DNA of 51,006 nucleotides, taken from the NCBI GenBank assembly GCA_018883185.1, contig VEQP01000022.1:1-51006 (forward strand), in the 5' to 3' direction. The notes below the pieces were generated by a model. It had not been told where the DNA came from. It did not search any database and was given only the letters and a program-made list of their open reading frames with translations. Source of the stretch: Nevskiaceae bacterium. GTDB lineage: Bacteria > Pseudomonadota > Gammaproteobacteria > Steroidobacterales > Steroidobacteraceae. Shown here piece after piece: positions 1 through 9,071 of this stretch. Made by a program: the position numbers and the translations under genes. Each line of letters opens with the position of its first letter. Positions within the stretch are counted from its first letter, which is position 1.

Positions 1-202
1 GGTGTACGACGCGGTCGTGGTTCGTACCCGCCGCGGTGTTCGCCGCCCGGACGGCTCCCTGATCAAGTTCGACGGGAACGCGGCGGTGCTGCTGTCCAAC
101 AAGCTCGAGCCGATCGGCACGCGCATCTTCGGGCCCGTGACGCGCGAGCTGCGCACCACGCAGTTCATGAAGATCATTTCGCTGGCGCCGGAGGTCCTGT
201 GA
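1..202 (+). CDS. rplN: Ribosomal protein uL14, C-terminal part (window starts inside gene)
   Basis: Only the last 66 or so codons are present; the 5' end lies outside the window. The visible part carries the uL14 core GVRRPDG, the FDGNAAVLL strand and the conserved end [12 protein letters not shown]...[11 protein letters not shown]. uL14 sits on the large subunit near the L19 bridge and is the docking site for RsfS, whose gene is also in this window at 36918. It is followed by rplX with a 4-nt overlap (GTGA), as in the standard spc operon. Confidence 0.97.
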   Translation, partial: VYDAVVVRTRRGVRRPDGSLIKFDGNAAVLLSNKLEPIGTRIFGPVTRELRTTQFMKIISLAPEVL

Positions 203-516
203 AGAAGATTCGCAAGGGCGACAACGTCGTCGTCATTTCCGGCCGGGACAAGGGGCGCCGCGGCGCGGTTATCCAGGTGCTCGACGACGACACGGTGCTC
301 GTCGAGAACGTCAACCGCGTCAAGCGCCACACCAAGGGCAACCCGCAGGCCAACCGCCAGGGCGGGATCATCGAGAAGGAAGCGCCGCTGCACGTTTCGA
401 AGGTCGCGTTGTTCAATCCGGGCACCCAGAAGTGCGGCCGTGTCGGCGTCAAGCGTCTGGCGGATGGCAAGCGTGTTCGGTTCTTCAAATCCAACGGAGA
501 GATGATCGACGCGTAA
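199..516 (+). CDS. rplX: 50S ribosomal protein uL24
   Basis: 105 residues, the usual bacterial length, with an N-terminal KOW motif ([17 protein letters not shown], about residues 6-22). uL24 is an assembly-initiator protein that binds the 5' end of 23S rRNA. The start is a GTG at 199 that overlaps the rplN stop and is preceded by a GGAGG Shine-Dalgarno at 190-194. Second complete unit of the spc operon; translational coupling to rplN is likely from the 4-nt overlap. Confidence 0.97.
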   Translation: MKKIRKGDNVVVISGRDKGRRGAVIQVLDDDTVLVENVNRVKRHTKGNPQANRQGGIIEKEAPLHVSKVALFNPGTQKCGRVGVKRLADGKRVRFFKSNGEMIDA

Positions 517-539
517 GCGTCGATCAACGGGTTACCAGC

Positions 540-1079
540 ATGGCAAGGCTGCAACAGTATTACCGCGAGAAGGTCGTGGCCCAGCTCCGCAAGGATCTTG
601 GCATCACCAACGCGATGGAAGTGCCCAAGATCCTCAAGATCACGGTCAACATGGGCGTGGGCGAGGCGGTGGCCGACAAGAAGGTCATCGAGGCGGCGGC
701 GGGCGATCTGGCGAAGATCACCGGCCAAAAGCCCCTGCTTTGCCAGTCCCGCAAGTCGATCGCGTCGTTCAAGGTTCGCGAGGGCCTGGCGATCGGCTGC
801 AAGGTAACGCTGCGCGGCGAGCGGATGTACGAGTTCCTCGATCGCCTGATCAGCGTCGCAATGCCGCGAATCCGCGACTTCCGTGGCGTGTCGCCGCGCT
901 CCTTCGATGGCAGCGGCAACTACAACATGGGCGTCAAGGAACAGATCATCTTCCCGGAAATCCAGTACGACCAGATCGACCAGATCCGGGGCATGGATAT
1001 CACCATCACCACGACGGCGAAGGACGACAAGGCGGGACGAGCTCTGCTCGAAGCCTTCCAGTTCCCCTTCCGCAAGTAA
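540..1079 (+). CDS. rplE: 50S ribosomal protein uL5
   Basis: 179 residues when started at ATG 540, exactly the usual length; the frame is open further upstream but that stretch overlaps rplX and does not look like L5. Recognisable L5 signatures are [39 protein letters not shown] and the C-terminal [12 protein letters not shown]. uL5 binds 5S rRNA in the central protuberance. The Shine-Dalgarno is weak, so translation is probably coupled to rplX 23 nt upstream. Confidence 0.97.
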   Translation: MARLQQYYREKVVAQLRKDLGITNAMEVPKILKITVNMGVGEAVADKKVIEAAAGDLAKITGQKPLLCQSRKSIASFKVREGLAIGCKVTLRGERMYEFLDRLISVAMPRIRDFRGVSPRSFDGSGNYNMGVKEQIIFPEIQYDQIDQIRGMDITITTTAKDDKAGRALLEAFQFPFRK

Positions 1080-1095
1080 CAGGGCAGCGAAGCAC

Positions 1096-1401
1096 ATGGC
1101 CAAGACGAGCATGGTGGAGCGCGAGAAGCGTCGCGCCGCAACCGTCAAGAAACACGCCGCGAAGCGCATGAAGCTCAAGGAGGCGATCCGGAGCCCGAGC
1201 ACCTCGCCTGAAGAGCGTGCCGCAGCGCAGGTCGCACTGCAGAAGATGCCGCGCGATGCGAGCCCGAGCCGCGGACGCAAGCGCTGTGCAATCACGGGTC
1301 GCCCGCGTGGCGTTTACCGCAAGTTCGGCCTCTCGCGCGTGAAGATCCGCGAGACGGTGAGCCGTGGCGAACTGCCCGGCGTGTCGAAGGCGAGCTGGTA
1401 G
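1096..1401 (+). CDS. rpsN: 30S ribosomal protein uS14, zinc-free form
   Basis: 101 residues from ATG 1096, starting [13 protein letters not shown] and ending [17 protein letters not shown], the classic long (C-) S14. Only one cysteine (in [14 protein letters not shown]) occurs, so the CxxC...CxxC zinc ribbon of short S14 paralogues is absent. S14 binds the 3' major domain of 16S rRNA in the 30S head. Position between rplE and rpsH is standard for the spc operon. Confidence 0.96.
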   Translation: MAKTSMVEREKRRAATVKKHAAKRMKLKEAIRSPSTSPEERAAAQVALQKMPRDASPSRGRKRCAITGRPRGVYRKFGLSRVKIRETVSRGELPGVSKASW

Positions 1402-1414
1402 GAGCGCACGCCAC

Positions 1415-1810
1415 ATGAGCATGACTGATCCCATTGCCGACCTGCTGACCCGCATCCGCAACGCGCAACTCGCCCGCAAAGGCGAGGTGAGCGTCGGTGC
1501 CTCGCGTCTGAAGCAGGCGGTCGTCAAGGTGCTGAAGGACGAAGGCTACGTGGCCGACTACCGCGTCTCCAGCGACGGCGCCAAGAGCACGATGACCATC
1601 GCGCTCAAATACTACGAAGGCCGTCCGGTCATCGACCGTCTCGAGCGCGTGTCGCGTCCGGGTCTGCGCATCTACCGCGGCAAGGACGAGTTGCCGAAGG
1701 TTCTCGGCGGCATGGGCACCGTGATCGTCTCTACGCCGAAGGGCGTCATGACGGACAAGCAGGCCCGCGCGATCGGACAGGGCGGCGAAGTGCTCTGCAT
1801 CGTGGCTTGA
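1415..1810 (+). CDS. rpsH: 30S ribosomal protein uS8
   Basis: 131 residues from ATG 1415 ([18 protein letters not shown]); a second ATG at 1421 is possible but the MSMTDPIAD start is the gammaproteobacterial norm. The C-terminal signature [19 protein letters not shown] is intact. S8 binds the central domain of 16S rRNA. In E. coli it is also the translational repressor of the spc operon, acting near the rplE start; whether an S8 target exists here was not resolved by eye. A GGAG Shine-Dalgarno overlaps the rpsN stop. Confidence 0.96.
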   Translation: MSMTDPIADLLTRIRNAQLARKGEVSVGASRLKQAVVKVLKDEGYVADYRVSSDGAKSTMTIALKYYEGRPVIDRLERVSRPGLRIYRGKDELPKVLGGMGTVIVSTPKGVMTDKQARAIGQGGEVLCIVA

Positions 1811-1835
1811 GGAATCGGGTCCTGAGGAATTCAAA

Positions 1836-2360
1836 ATGAGTCGTGTAGCAAAACAGCCGGTTCCGCTGCCGCAAGGCGTGACGGTGACCATCACCGGAGA
1901 GGCCGTCACGCTGAAGGGCGCGAAGGGTACGCTCAGCGTGCCGCTGCAGGGCGGCGTCAAGGTCGTGCAGGGCGACAAGCAGCTCGAGCTGCAGTACGAC
2001 GCGAGCAATCGCACCCAGGCGGGCGCGACGCGTGCGCACCTCGCGAACGTCGTTACGGGCGTCACGAAGGGCTACGAGCGCAAGCTCGAACTCGTCGGCG
2101 TCGGCTACCGTGCCGCCGTGGCTGGCAAGACGCTGAATCTGACGCTGGGCTTCTCGCATCCGATCGCGATCGACATGCCGGAAGGCATCACCGTCGAGGC
2201 GCCGAGCCAGACCGAGATCGTCATCAAGGGTATCGACAAGCAGCGCATCGGGCAGATTGCCGCCGAGATCCGCGACCTGCGTCCGCCTGAGCCCTACAAG
2301 GGCAAGGGCGTGCGTTACGCAGGCGAGCAGATCTCGCTCAAAGAAGGCAAGAAGAAGTAA
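1836..2360 (+). CDS. rplF: 50S ribosomal protein uL6
   Basis: 174 residues starting MSRVAKQPVPLPQGV; two L6 repeats, with the C-terminal motif PPEPYKGKGVRYAGEQ. uL6 sits near the sarcin-ricin loop and factor-binding site. A GAGGA Shine-Dalgarno lies about 10 nt upstream of ATG 1836. Gap of 25 nt from rpsH. Confidence 0.96.
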   Translation: MSRVAKQPVPLPQGVTVTITGEAVTLKGAKGTLSVPLQGGVKVVQGDKQLELQYDASNRTQAGATRAHLANVVTGVTKGYERKLELVGVGYRAAVAGKTLNLTLGFSHPIAIDMPEGITVEAPSQTEIVIKGIDKQRIGQIAAEIRDLRPPEPYKGKGVRYAGEQISLKEGKKK

Positions 2361-2387
2361 CCGCAGGCGCGCAACGAGGATCGAACT

Positions 2388-2747
2388 ATGCAGATCACCA
2401 AAAAACAGCGTCGTCAGCGTCGTGCCGTACGTGGCCGGGCGAAGATCCGCGAGCTCGGTCAGCCGCGGCTCACCGTGCATCGCACGCCCCGTCACATGTA
2501 CGCGCAGGTGTTCGATGCCGCGGGCGCCAAGGTGCTGGCCGCCGCTTCGACCGTGCAGGATGCCGTCGCGAACGGTCTCGAGAGCACGGGCAACATCGAA
2601 GCCGCCAAGGCAGTGGGCCGCGCAATTGCCGAGCGGGCCAAGGCCGCCGGCGTCACCCGAGTGGCGTTCGATCGCGCCGGGTTCATGTATCACGGCCGCA
2701 TCAAGGCGCTGGCGGAAGCCGCGCGTGAAGCTGGTCTCGAGTTTTAA
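2388..2747 (+). CDS. rplR: 50S ribosomal protein uL18
   Basis: 119 residues, usual length. Basic N-terminus ([13 protein letters not shown]) and conserved C-terminal [28 protein letters not shown]. uL18 binds 5S rRNA with uL5. A GAGG Shine-Dalgarno precedes ATG 2388. Confidence 0.96.
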   Translation: MQITKKQRRQRRAVRGRAKIRELGQPRLTVHRTPRHMYAQVFDAAGAKVLAAASTVQDAVANGLESTGNIEAAKAVGRAIAERAKAAGVTRVAFDRAGFMYHGRIKALAEAAREAGLEF

Positions 2748-2761
2748 GGCAGGACAACTCT

Positions 2762-3268
2762 ATGGCACGTGTCGAAAGATCCCAGGCGACCGACGAGTAC
2801 CTCGAAAAACTGGTCGCAGTGAACCGCACTTCGAAGACCGTCAAGGGTGGTCGCCAGTTCGGCTTCACCGCGCTGACGGTGGTCGGTGACGGCGCAGGGC
2901 GAGTGGGCTTCGGCTTCGGCAAGGCCCGCGAAGTGCCTGTCGCCATCTCCAAGGCCATGGCTGCTGCGCGCAAGAACATGGTCAATGTGTCGTTGCGCAA
3001 CGAGACCCTGCACTACGCAGTGAAGGGCAGTCACGGTGCGACGCGTGTGCTGATGCAGCCCGCGTCCGACGGTACGGGTGTCATTGCCGGCGGCGGCATG
3101 CGTGCAGTGCTCGAGTGTGCGGGCGTGCGCAACGTGCTCGCCAAGAGCTACGGTTCGCGTAACGCCATCAACGTCGTGCGTGCGACGGTCAAGGCCCTCG
3201 CTTCGGTGCGTTCGCCGGACGAGATCGCTGCCAAGCGCGGCAAGTCCCTCGACGAGATCATGGGTTGA
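2762..3268 (+). CDS. rpsE: 30S ribosomal protein uS5
   Basis: 168 residues. The N-terminal dsRNA-binding-like domain ([20 protein letters not shown]) and the second domain with [25 protein letters not shown] are both present. S5 lines the mRNA entry tunnel and contributes to decoding accuracy. AGGA Shine-Dalgarno before ATG 2762; rpmD follows 5 nt after the stop. Confidence 0.96.
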   Translation: MARVERSQATDEYLEKLVAVNRTSKTVKGGRQFGFTALTVVGDGAGRVGFGFGKAREVPVAISKAMAAARKNMVNVSLRNETLHYAVKGSHGATRVLMQPASDGTGVIAGGGMRAVLECAGVRNVLAKSYGSRNAINVVRATVKALASVRSPDEIAAKRGKSLDEIMG

Positions 3269-3273
3269 AGGTC

Positions 3274-3459
3274 ATGGCGGCCAAAGAACTGAAAGTCACA
3301 CTCAAGAAGAGCGTTCACGGGCAGCTCGCGAATATCGCGCAGTCGGTTCGCGGACTCGGCCTGCGCAAGCGTCACCAGACGGTCACCGTGGCTGACACGC
3401 CGGAAAATCGCGGCCTGATCCGCACGGCGCGTCACCTGCTGTCGGTCGCCGAAGGCTGA
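3274..3459 (+). CDS. rpmD: 50S ribosomal protein uL30
   Basis: 61 residues from ATG 3274 ([16 protein letters not shown]). An in-frame TTG at 3265 would add three residues but lies inside the rpsE end. The L30 signature [24 protein letters not shown] is present. An AAGG Shine-Dalgarno is formed by the bases just after the rpsE stop, so the two genes are probably coupled. Confidence 0.95.
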   Translation: MAAKELKVTLKKSVHGQLANIAQSVRGLGLRKRHQTVTVADTPENRGLIRTARHLLSVAEG

Positions 3460-3485
3460 TCGCGCAAGGAATAAGGAGAACAGCG

Positions 3486-3920
3486 ATGTTGATCAACAAC
3501 CTCAAACCTGCCCCGGGCTCCAAGCGTCCGCGCTTGCGCGTCGGTCGTGGTGCTTCGGCGGGCCAGGGCAAGACCTGCGGTCGCGGCGTCAAGGGCCAGC
3601 GTGCTCGCAAGGGTGGTTACCACAAGGTCGGCTTCGAAGGCGGTCAGATGCCGCTGCAGCGCCGCATGCCTAAGGTCGGCTTCCGCTCGGCAATCAAGGC
3701 CACGCGCGCCGAGGTCCGCCTGGACGAGCTCGCCAAGGTGACCTCCGAGATCATCGATCTGGCTGCTTTGAAGGCTGCCAACGTCGTACCGGCGCACACC
3801 GAAGTGGCGAAGGTCGTACTGTCCGGCAAGATCGAAAAGGCCGTGACGCTCAAGGGCGTCGGCGCCACCAAGGGCGCCCGGGCCGCGATCGAAGCCGCGG
3901 GCGGTCGCATCGAGGCCTGA
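3486..3920 (+). CDS. rplO: 50S ribosomal protein uL15
   Basis: 144 residues. The glycine/arginine-rich N-terminus ([35 protein letters not shown]) that threads into 23S rRNA and the C-terminal L15 domain ending [14 protein letters not shown]-like are recognisable. Strong GGAG Shine-Dalgarno at about 3476. Directly precedes secY, as in the standard operon. Confidence 0.96.
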   Translation: MLINNLKPAPGSKRPRLRVGRGASAGQGKTCGRGVKGQRARKGGYHKVGFEGGQMPLQRRMPKVGFRSAIKATRAEVRLDELAKVTSEIIDLAALKAANVVPAHTEVAKVVLSGKIEKAVTLKGVGATKGARAAIEAAGGRIEA

Positions 3921-3948
3921 GCCTCTTTCAACGGATCACAGGAACATC

Positions 3949-5295
3949 GTGGCAACAGGCATCGGCAATCCGGCAGCAACTCTCGCAGACGCTACGCGTT
4001 TCGGCGAGGTGCGCTCGCGCCTGCTGTTCCTGTTCGGCGCGCTGATCGTCTACCGCATCGGCACCTTCATCCCGGTGCCGGGCATCGACCCGGCCGAGGT
4101 GTCGCGGTTCTTCGAAGAGAACGCCGGCACGCTGCTTGGCATCGCCAACATGTTCTCCGGCGGTGCGATGGAGCGACTGTCCATCTTCGCGATGGGCGTG
4201 ATGCCGTACATTTCTGCCTCGATCATCGTGCAGATGGTCTCCATGGTGTATCCGCCGTGGGAGGAGTACCGCAAGGAAGGCGAGTCGGGTCGTCGCAAGC
4301 TCACGCAGATCACCCGCTACTTCACGGTGGTCCTCGGCGCCTTCCAGTCGCTCGGTGCTGCCGTCGCCCTGCAGAATGGCGGCATGACGATCGCGACGGG
4401 CTGGTCGTTCCTGTTTATTGCCACCGTCACCATGACGACCGGCACCATGTTCCTGATGTGGCTCGGCGAGCAGGTCACTGAGCGCGGCATCGGCAACGGC
4501 ATTTCGATGATCATTCTCGCGGGTATCGTCGCGGGTCTGCCGGGTGCGGTCGGTCGCACCGTCGAGTCGGTCAACACCGGCGAGATGTCGGGCCTGTTCG
4601 TGCTGCTGCTTATCGTGTTGGTGCTCGGCGTCACGGCCATCTGCGTGTATGTCGAGCGCGCCCAGCGTCGTATCGCCGTGCACTACGCCAAGCGCCAGGT
4701 GGGTCGTCGCGTGATGGCGGGCCAGACCAGCCACTTGCCCTTTAAGCTCAACATGTCGGGCGTGATCCCGCCGATCTTCGCCTCGAGCCTGCTGCTGTTG
4801 CCGGCGACCGCTGCGCAGTTCTTCGGCACGGGCCAGGGCCCGGTCGCCGAGGCGCTGCAGACCGTGTCGGCTGCGCTGGGCTACGGGCAGCCGCTGCACC
4901 TCGTGATCTACACCGTTCTGATTATTTTCTTCTGCTTCTTCTACACCGCGCTCGTGTTCAACGCGCGTGAGACCTCGGAGAACCTGAAGAAGTCGGGTGC
5001 CTTTATTCCGGGTATTCGTCCGGGTCAGCACACGGGCGAGTACATCGACAAGGTGCTGACGCGTCTCACGCTCTGGGGCGCCATCTATGTCGCGGCCGTG
5101 TGTCTCGTGCCGGAACTGATGATCTCGCAGGGCGGAGTGCCGTTCGTGTTCGGTGGTACTTCGCTGCTCATCGTCGTGGTCGTTGCCATGGATTTCATGG
5201 CGCAACTGCAGGCGCACTTGATGTCCCACCAGTATCCGGGCCTGTTGAAGCAGGCCAATCTGATGGGCTATGGACGCGGCGGCGCGCCGCAGTGA
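3949..5295 (+). CDS. secY: Protein translocase subunit SecY
   Basis: 448 residues with ten hydrophobic segments. SecY is the pore of the Sec translocon in the inner membrane, working with SecE, SecG and SecA, and hosting insertion of most membrane proteins annotated here. Landmarks: [12 protein letters not shown] after TM1, [25 protein letters not shown] (plug/TM2), [13 protein letters not shown], and the cytoplasmic loop [19 protein letters not shown]. The start is GTG 3949 behind CAGGA; no better ATG is available in the 5' part. Lies between rplO and rpmJ as expected. Confidence 0.97.
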   Translation: MATGIGNPAATLADATRFGEVRSRLLFLFGALIVYRIGTFIPVPGIDPAEVSRFFEENAGTLLGIANMFSGGAMERLSIFAMGVMPYISASIIVQMVSMVYPPWEEYRKEGESGRRKLTQITRYFTVVLGAFQSLGAAVALQNGGMTIATGWSFLFIATVTMTTGTMFLMWLGEQVTERGIGNGISMIILAGIVAGLPGAVGRTVESVNTGEMSGLFVLLLIVLVLGVTAICVYVERAQRRIAVHYAKRQVGRRVMAGQTSHLPFKLNMSGVIPPIFASSLLLLPATAAQFFGTGQGPVAEALQTVSAALGYGQPLHLVIYTVLIIFFCFFYTALVFNARETSENLKKSGAFIPGIRPGQHTGEYIDKVLTRLTLWGAIYVAAVCLVPELMISQGGVPFVFGGTSLLIVVVVAMDFMAQLQAHLMSHQYPGLLKQANLMGYGRGGAPQ

Positions 5296-5311
5296 TCAAA
5301 GGGTATCTGAC

Positions 5312-5425
5312 ATGAAAGTTCGTCCGTCGGTTAAGAAGATTTGCAAGGATTGCAAGATCGTGCGGCGCCGTGGCGTCGTCTACGTGATTTGCAAGGATCC
5401 GCGGCATAAGCAGCGGCAGGGTTGA
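5312..5425 (+). CDS. rpmJ: 50S ribosomal protein bL36, zinc-binding form
   Basis: A 37-residue gene read directly from ATG 5312 to TGA 5425: [14 protein letters not shown]... to ...KQRQG. C11, C14, C27 and H32 form the zinc-binding set, so this is the C+ type of L36 that in many bacteria is replaced by a zinc-free paralogue under zinc starvation. Sixteen nt downstream of secY; last gene of the spc operon. Its stop overlaps the -35 element proposed for the alpha operon. Confidence 0.95.
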   Translation: MKVRPSVKKICKDCKIVRRRGVVYVICKDPRHKQRQG

Positions 5426-5449
5426 GAGTCAAGGGTATTTCAGTAGAAT
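5422..5449 (+). promoter_or_regulatory. Candidate promoter for the alpha operon (rpsM)
   Basis: TTGAGA (5422-5427), 16-nt spacer, TAGAAT (5444-5449): 5/6 matches to each sigma-70 hexamer. It overlaps the rpmJ stop codon and would give a short leader before rpsM. Sequence match only; read-through from the spc operon is also likely. Confidence 0.5.
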
Positions 5450-5467
5450 GCCGCGCCTTTACGCGGC
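5450..5467 (+). promoter_or_regulatory. Leader hairpin before rpsM
   Basis: GCCGCG (5450-5455), 6-nt loop, CGCGGC (5462-5467): a perfect 6-bp GC stem ending 15 nt before the rpsM start. In E. coli the alpha-operon leader folds into a pseudoknot bound by S4, which represses translation of rpsM. This hairpin sits in the equivalent place, but the full pseudoknot was not established here. Confidence 0.4.
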
Positions 5468-5482
5468 TTCGGGGCAGAAAAA

Positions 5483-5863
5483 ATGGCACGTATCGCCGGC
5501 ATCAACATCCCGATGAACAAGCATGTGGTCATCGGTCTGACACACATCTACGGTGTGGGACGCACTCGTGCGCGCACCGTCTGCGAAGCCGCAGGCGTCG
5601 ATCCCACCACGAAGGTGAAGGACCTGACCGAGGCTGAGGTCAACGCGCTGCGTACGCAGATTTCGCGCGGCCTCGTCGAGGGCGACCTGCGTCGAGAAGT
5701 ATCGATGAACATCAAACGCTTGATGGACCTCGGTACCTACCGCGGTATGCGTCATCGCAAGGGCCTGCCGGTCCGCGGCCAGCGCACGCGCACCAACGCG
5801 CGCACGCGCAAGGGTCCGCGCAAGCAAGCCGTCAAACTCAACGCGCCCCCGGGCAAGGCATAA
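5483..5863 (+). CDS. rpsM: 30S ribosomal protein uS13
   Basis: 126 residues, a little longer than the usual 118 because of a C-terminal tail ([13 protein letters not shown]). N-terminus [21 protein letters not shown] and the [26 protein letters not shown] block are canonical. S13 forms the B1 bridges between the 30S head and the 50S subunit and contacts P-site tRNA. First gene of the alpha operon, with a possible own promoter and leader hairpin immediately upstream. Confidence 0.96.
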   Translation: MARIAGINIPMNKHVVIGLTHIYGVGRTRARTVCEAAGVDPTTKVKDLTEAEVNALRTQISRGLVEGDLRREVSMNIKRLMDLGTYRGMRHRKGLPVRGQRTRTNARTRKGPRKQAVKLNAPPGKA

Positions 5864-5884
5864 AGGGTCAGCAGGCAAAAGCAC

Positions 5885-6298
5885 ATGGCAGAACAGAAAT
5901 CGCAATCGGGCGCCGCTGGCGGCGCAAAGAAGCCGAAGAAGGCCCGCAAGAACGTGCTCGATGGTATCGCGCACGTCCACGCGTCTTTCAACAACACGAT
6001 CATCACGATCACCGATCGACAGGGCAACACGCTGTCGTGGGCGACCTCGGGTGGTTGCGGCTTCCGCGGCTCCCGCAAGTCGACGCCTTTTGCTGCGCAG
6101 GTCGCCGCCGAGAAGGCGGGCACTGCGGCGCAGGAGCATGGCTTGCGCAATGTCGAAGTGCGCGTGGCCGGACCCGGCCCAGGCCGCGAGTCGGCGGTTC
6201 GCGCGCTCAACAATTGCGGCTTGAAGATCACCAGCATTTCGGATGTGACGCCGATTCCGCACAACGGCTGTCGTCCGCCCAAGAAGCGTCGCGTCTGA
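5885..6298 (+). CDS. rpsK: 30S ribosomal protein uS11
   Basis: 137 residues; somewhat long N-terminus rich in K/A/G (about 20 residues) before the conserved core [26 protein letters not shown]-terminal signature [21 protein letters not shown] is intact. S11 lies on the 30S platform near the mRNA exit path. Between rpsM and rpsD as expected. Confidence 0.96.
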   Translation: MAEQKSQSGAAGGAKKPKKARKNVLDGIAHVHASFNNTIITITDRQGNTLSWATSGGCGFRGSRKSTPFAAQVAAEKAGTAAQEHGLRNVEVRVAGPGPGRESAVRALNNCGLKITSISDVTPIPHNGCRPPKKRRV

Positions 6299-6323
6299 CG
6301 CCGCGTCGCAAGAGGATTCATTC

Positions 6324-6947
<624 letters not shown>

Positions 6948-6975
6948 TGCTCGGCTACCGAGAGAGGATTTGAAC

Positions 6976-7980
6976 ATGCAAGGATCCGTTACCGAATTCC
7001 TCAAGCCGCGTGTCGTGAAGGTGAGCCCGCTCGCGCCGCGTCAGGCCCGCGTGGTCATCGAGCCGTTCGAGCGTGGCTTTGGCCACACGCTCGGCAATGC
7101 GCTGCGTCGCGTGCTGCTCTCGTCCATGCCGGGTGCTGCGATCACCGAGGCGGAGATTGAGGGCGTGCTGCACGAGTACACGAGCATCGAGGGCGTGCAA
7201 GAAGACGTCGTCGATATGTTGCTCAACCTCAAGCAAGTCGCCATTCGCATGCACACGCGCGATTCGGCGGAGCTGCGCTTGTCGAAGAAGGGCCCGGGCC
7301 CGGTCACCGCAGGCGACATCCAGACCGACCACGACGTTGAAGTGGTCAACCCGGAGTTGATCATTGCCAACCTCACCAAGGCGGGCGAGCTCAACATGGT
7401 GCTGCGCGTCGAGCGCGGCCGTGGATATCGCCCGGCCTCGCAGCGTTTGGCGTTCGAGGAAGTCAGTCGGCCGATCGGTCGTCTGCAGCTCGATGCCTCG
7501 TTCAGCCCGATTCGTCGCGTCACCTACTCGGTGGATGCAGCGCGCGTCGAGCAGCGCACGGATCTCGACAAGTTGATCCTCGATATCGAGACCAACGGCA
7601 CCATCGACGCCGAAGAGGCGATTCGGCGTGCAGGCAGCATCCTCAAGGACCAGCTGTCGGTGTTCGTCGATCTGCAGGGTGAAGAGGAAGCGGGCGGCAA
7701 GTCCGAAGCGGCCCAGTTCGATCCGATCCTGTTGCGTCCGGTCGATGAGCTCGAGCTGACGGTGCGCAGCGCCAACTGCCTCAAGGCAGAGAACATCCAC
7801 TACATCGGCGATCTCGTGCAGCGCACCGAGGTCGAACTGCTGCGTACGCCGAACCTCGGCAAGAAGTCGCTCACCGAAATCAAGGAAGTGCTGCAAAGCC
7901 ACGGCCTGATGCTCGGTATGCGTCTCGATGGTTGGCCGCCGGCGGGACTTCGCCACGACGAAGATCGCGGCCTGATGTGA
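6976..7980 (+). CDS. rpoA: DNA-directed RNA polymerase subunit alpha
   Basis: 334 residues from ATG 6976 ([16 protein letters not shown]); the frame is open upstream but only into rpsD. The N-terminal domain that dimerises and scaffolds beta/beta' carries [20 protein letters not shown], and the C-terminal domain that binds UP elements and activators carries [18 protein letters not shown]. Length agrees with the family (about 330). AGAGG Shine-Dalgarno about 10 nt upstream. Standard alpha-operon position between rpsD and rplQ. Confidence 0.98.
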   Translation: MQGSVTEFLKPRVVKVSPLAPRQARVVIEPFERGFGHTLGNALRRVLLSSMPGAAITEAEIEGVLHEYTSIEGVQEDVVDMLLNLKQVAIRMHTRDSAELRLSKKGPGPVTAGDIQTDHDVEVVNPELIIANLTKAGELNMVLRVERGRGYRPASQRLAFEEVSRPIGRLQLDASFSPIRRVTYSVDAARVEQRTDLDKLILDIETNGTIDAEEAIRRAGSILKDQLSVFVDLQGEEEAGGKSEAAQFDPILLRPVDELELTVRSANCLKAENIHYIGDLVQRTEVELLRTPNLGKKSLTEIKEVLQSHGLMLGMRLDGWPPAGLRHDEDRGLM

Positions 7981-8034
7981 TCCTGTGATGCGCGCTGCGT
8001 GAGCAGCGCGCGTCAGACTGAATAGAGGTTAGTT

Positions 8035-8493
8035 ATGCGTCATCGACTTACAGGGCGGCAACTGTCGCGCAATGCTCCGCACCGCCACGCGCTCATGCGC
8101 AACATGAGTGTGGCACTGCTGCGTCATGAGACCATTCGCACCACCTTGCCGAAAGCCAAGGAGCTGCGTCGGGTTGTCGAGCCCCTGATCACGCTCGCCA
8201 AGACCGACAGCGAAGCTCGCCGTCGTCTCGCGTTCGCTCGTTTGCGCGATGCGGACGTGGTGACCAAGCTGTTCGCTGACCTCGGGCCGCGCTTCAAAGC
8301 GCGCGCCGGTGGCTACACGCGAATCCTGCGCATGATGCCGCGACCGGGTGACTCGGCGCCGATGGCGCTGATGCAGCTCGTCGATAAGGCGGCAGCGCCT
8401 GCCGTCGAAGAGGCCGCTCCGGCCAAGGCCAAGAAGAAGGCGAAGGCCAAGGCAGCCGCCAAGCCGCGCGCCCGCAAGGCTGCCGCAGCCTGA
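8035..8493 (+). CDS. rplQ: 50S ribosomal protein bL17 with extended basic tail
   Basis: 152 residues against about 127 in E. coli. Residues 1-120 are ordinary L17 ([61 protein letters not shown]). The remaining 30 or so residues are an Ala/Lys-rich tail ([22 protein letters not shown]), presumably disordered and RNA-binding. L17 sits near the peptide exit tunnel. Last gene of the alpha operon; a strong terminator begins 62 nt after its stop. Confidence 0.96.
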   Translation: MRHRLTGRQLSRNAPHRHALMRNMSVALLRHETIRTTLPKAKELRRVVEPLITLAKTDSEARRRLAFARLRDADVVTKLFADLGPRFKARAGGYTRILRMMPRPGDSAPMALMQLVDKAAAPAVEEAAPAKAKKKAKAKAAAKPRARKAAAA

Positions 8494-8555
8494 GGCAAAG
8501 CCATTAGGCTTACCCGCTAGCAGGGCAGCTTCAAGCAGCCGTCGTTAAGCGACAC

Positions 8556-8597
8556 AAGGCCGATGTCTTCCAACGAAGGCATCGGCCTTTTCTTTTT
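8556..8597 (+). terminator. Rho-independent terminator of the alpha operon
   Basis: Stem AAGGCCGATGTCTTC (8556-8570), loop CAAC, complementary arm GAAGGCATCGGCCTT (8575-8589) with a single T-G wobble, then a T-rich tract to 8597. It lies 62 nt after rplQ and separates the ribosomal operon from mscL. Confidence 0.92.
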
Positions 8598-8669
8598 CTC
8601 ACCGGTCTCGCGCGTTAACATGTGCTGCTCGGGGAATTGCCTTCAGGGCATCACAGACAGGGGGAGAAC

Positions 8670-9071
8670 ATGGGCCTGGTTCAGGAATTCAAGCAGTTTG
8701 CCGTGCGCGGCAATGTCATCGATCTGGCGGTTGGCGTAGTGGTCGGCGCTGCGTTCGGCAAGATCGTCTCATCGCTGGTCGGCGATATCGTCATGCCCGT
8801 GCTGGGCAAGATCGTCGGTGGCGTCTCCTTCGAGGACATGGGCACCTCGCTCGGCATGGGCCCGGACGGTCAAACCGAAATCGTCCTGAAGTGGGGCGCT
8901 TTCGTGCAGACGATTTTCGATTTCACGCTGATTGCCGCGGCCTTGTTCATGGCCATCAAGGCCATCAACCGCCTCAAAGCGGCGCCCGCGCCGACAGAGC
9001 CCGCCGCACCGCCGGCACCGCCGCGCAATGAAGTGCTACTCGAAGAGATCCGCGATCTACTGAAGAAGTAA
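8670..9071 (+). CDS. mscL: Large-conductance mechanosensitive channel MscL
   Basis: 133 residues from ATG 8670, behind a GGGGAG Shine-Dalgarno at 8661-8666. MscL is a homopentameric inner-membrane channel that opens on hypo-osmotic shock. The signature FAVRGNVIDLAVGVVVGAAFGKIV (N-terminal helix plus TM1) is present, followed by a periplasmic loop, TM2 (about residues 75-100) and a short cytoplasmic bundle ending EEIRDLLKK. The linker after TM2 is Ala/Pro-rich (APAPTEPAAPPAPP). Its TAA abuts the pepQ stop on the other strand. Confidence 0.97.
   Translation: MGLVQEFKQFAVRGNVIDLAVGVVVGAAFGKIVSSLVGDIVMPVLGKIVGGVSFEDMGTSLGMGPDGQTEIVLKWGAFVQTIFDFTLIAAALFMAIKAINRLKAAPAPTEPAAPPAPPRNEVLLEEIRDLLKK

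Noticed and set aside
3928-5229. 433-codon open frame antisense to secY
   Set aside because: Composition (runs of H, R, E, D) is that of an antisense shadow; SecY is complete on the plus strand.
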